A stretch of 15,766 nt of DNA from Cruorifilaria tuberocauda (taxonomy: Eukaryota; Nematoda; Chromadorea; Rhabditida; Onchocercidae): the NCBI GenBank assembly GCA_013365365.1, contig JABVXU010000902.1:1-15766 (forward strand), written 5' to 3'. Shown here in pieces: positions 15,469-15,766 of the stretch. The position numbers and the translations under genes are program-made. A model generated the notes under the pieces. It did no database searches and was not told where the DNA came from. It worked only from the letters and a program-made list of their open reading frames with translations. Each line of letters begins with the position of its first letter. Positions within the stretch are counted from its first letter, which is position 1.

Positions 15469-15766
15469 TTTTGTTTTTGTTTCTGTTCTTTTTTTTCCCG
15501 TTAAATTTTACCTACCAAAATAGGTGGTAATTCAGTAAAACAATAAACTTCGTCCTATTCAGTAATTAAGTAAATATTCTTAGTATATTAATCGTTTAAG
15601 AATTTAATCATAGATTATTTTTAATATTCCGTTTCGAAAAGCGTTCAATCATCAATAGCTGAAAAATAATCATTAATATATTTGTAAATAAATAATGAGA
15701 ATGCAAGTAAAAACTAAATTAAAAAAAATCAATCAATCAATATGATAAAAACAAACGGATTCATTG
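15469..15766 (-). promoter_or_regulatory. 5' flank/5' UTR with a possible splice or trans-splice acceptor
   Basis: This 298-bp AT-rich stretch lies upstream of the start codon. On the minus strand TTATTTTTCAG ends at 15659, a strong nematode-type 3' splice site that could accept a spliced leader or end a 5' UTR intron. If it is used, the leader would contain two short upstream ORFs (the first at 15608-15652), which makes it less certain. A second weaker site, TTTTGGTAG, ends at 15512. No clear TATA box or other promoter element is visible. Confidence 0.3.

Noticed and set aside
1..15766. tRNA, rRNA or other structured RNA genes, and an undescribed multi-gene system
   Set aside because: No cloverleaf, conserved rRNA segment or second set of genes was recognised on either strand. 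A covariance-model search would be the decisive check.

Overview
The window is a piece of an AT-rich, intron-rich animal genome. One gene accounts for all the coding sequence I can support: the 5' half of a laminin gamma chain (vertebrate LAMC1, fly LanB2, worm lam-2) on the minus strand. It enters at about 15.47 kb and runs off the left edge. I rebuilt 18 coding exons by reading the reverse strand. Every junction has GT...AG ends, the reading frame stays open across all 17 complete introns, and the exons total 2,969 coding bases (989 complete codons plus two bases). From memory of the families, the protein looks closest to nematode LAM-2. Low GC, mostly short introns and several TTTTCAG-like acceptors also fit a nematode, perhaps a clade III (filarial/spirurid) species. 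An arthropod is not excluded.

Layout from right to left, in transcription order: 15469-15766 is 5' flank or 5' UTR. Exon 1 (15449-15468) holds the start codon and exon 2 the signal peptide. Exons 3-7 (12935-15038) encode the laminin N-terminal (LN) polymerisation domain. Exons 8-11 encode four LE (laminin EGF-like) modules and the first half of a fifth. Exons 11-14 hold the L4 domain, which is inserted inside that fifth LE. Exons 14-18 hold the rest of LE5, then LE6-LE9 and part of LE10. LE8 carries the nidogen-binding sequence NIDPNSI. The remaining LE modules and the coiled-coil arm that joins the alpha and beta chains lie beyond the left edge.

The noncoding space is dominated by simple and tandem repeats. 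Intron 17 alone is 4,873 bp and contains long TG/CA, GA/CT and GATAGT tracts, a 40-bp repeat, a 44-bp repeat, and a 78+78+24 bp (180-bp) higher-order repeat. Most of the longer introns carry their own tandem duplication with a different period: 31 bp in intron 3, 103 bp in intron 5, about 138 bp in intron 7, 73 bp in intron 13 and 20 bp in intron 15.

I see no second gene, RNA gene, transposase, CRISPR array or new multi-gene system. The points most worth checking are regulatory: tandem copies in intron 7 that duplicate the exon 8 acceptor, a strong hairpin in intron 9 holding consensus splice donors, and complementary repeats in introns 8 and 17 that could bring distant parts of the transcript together.
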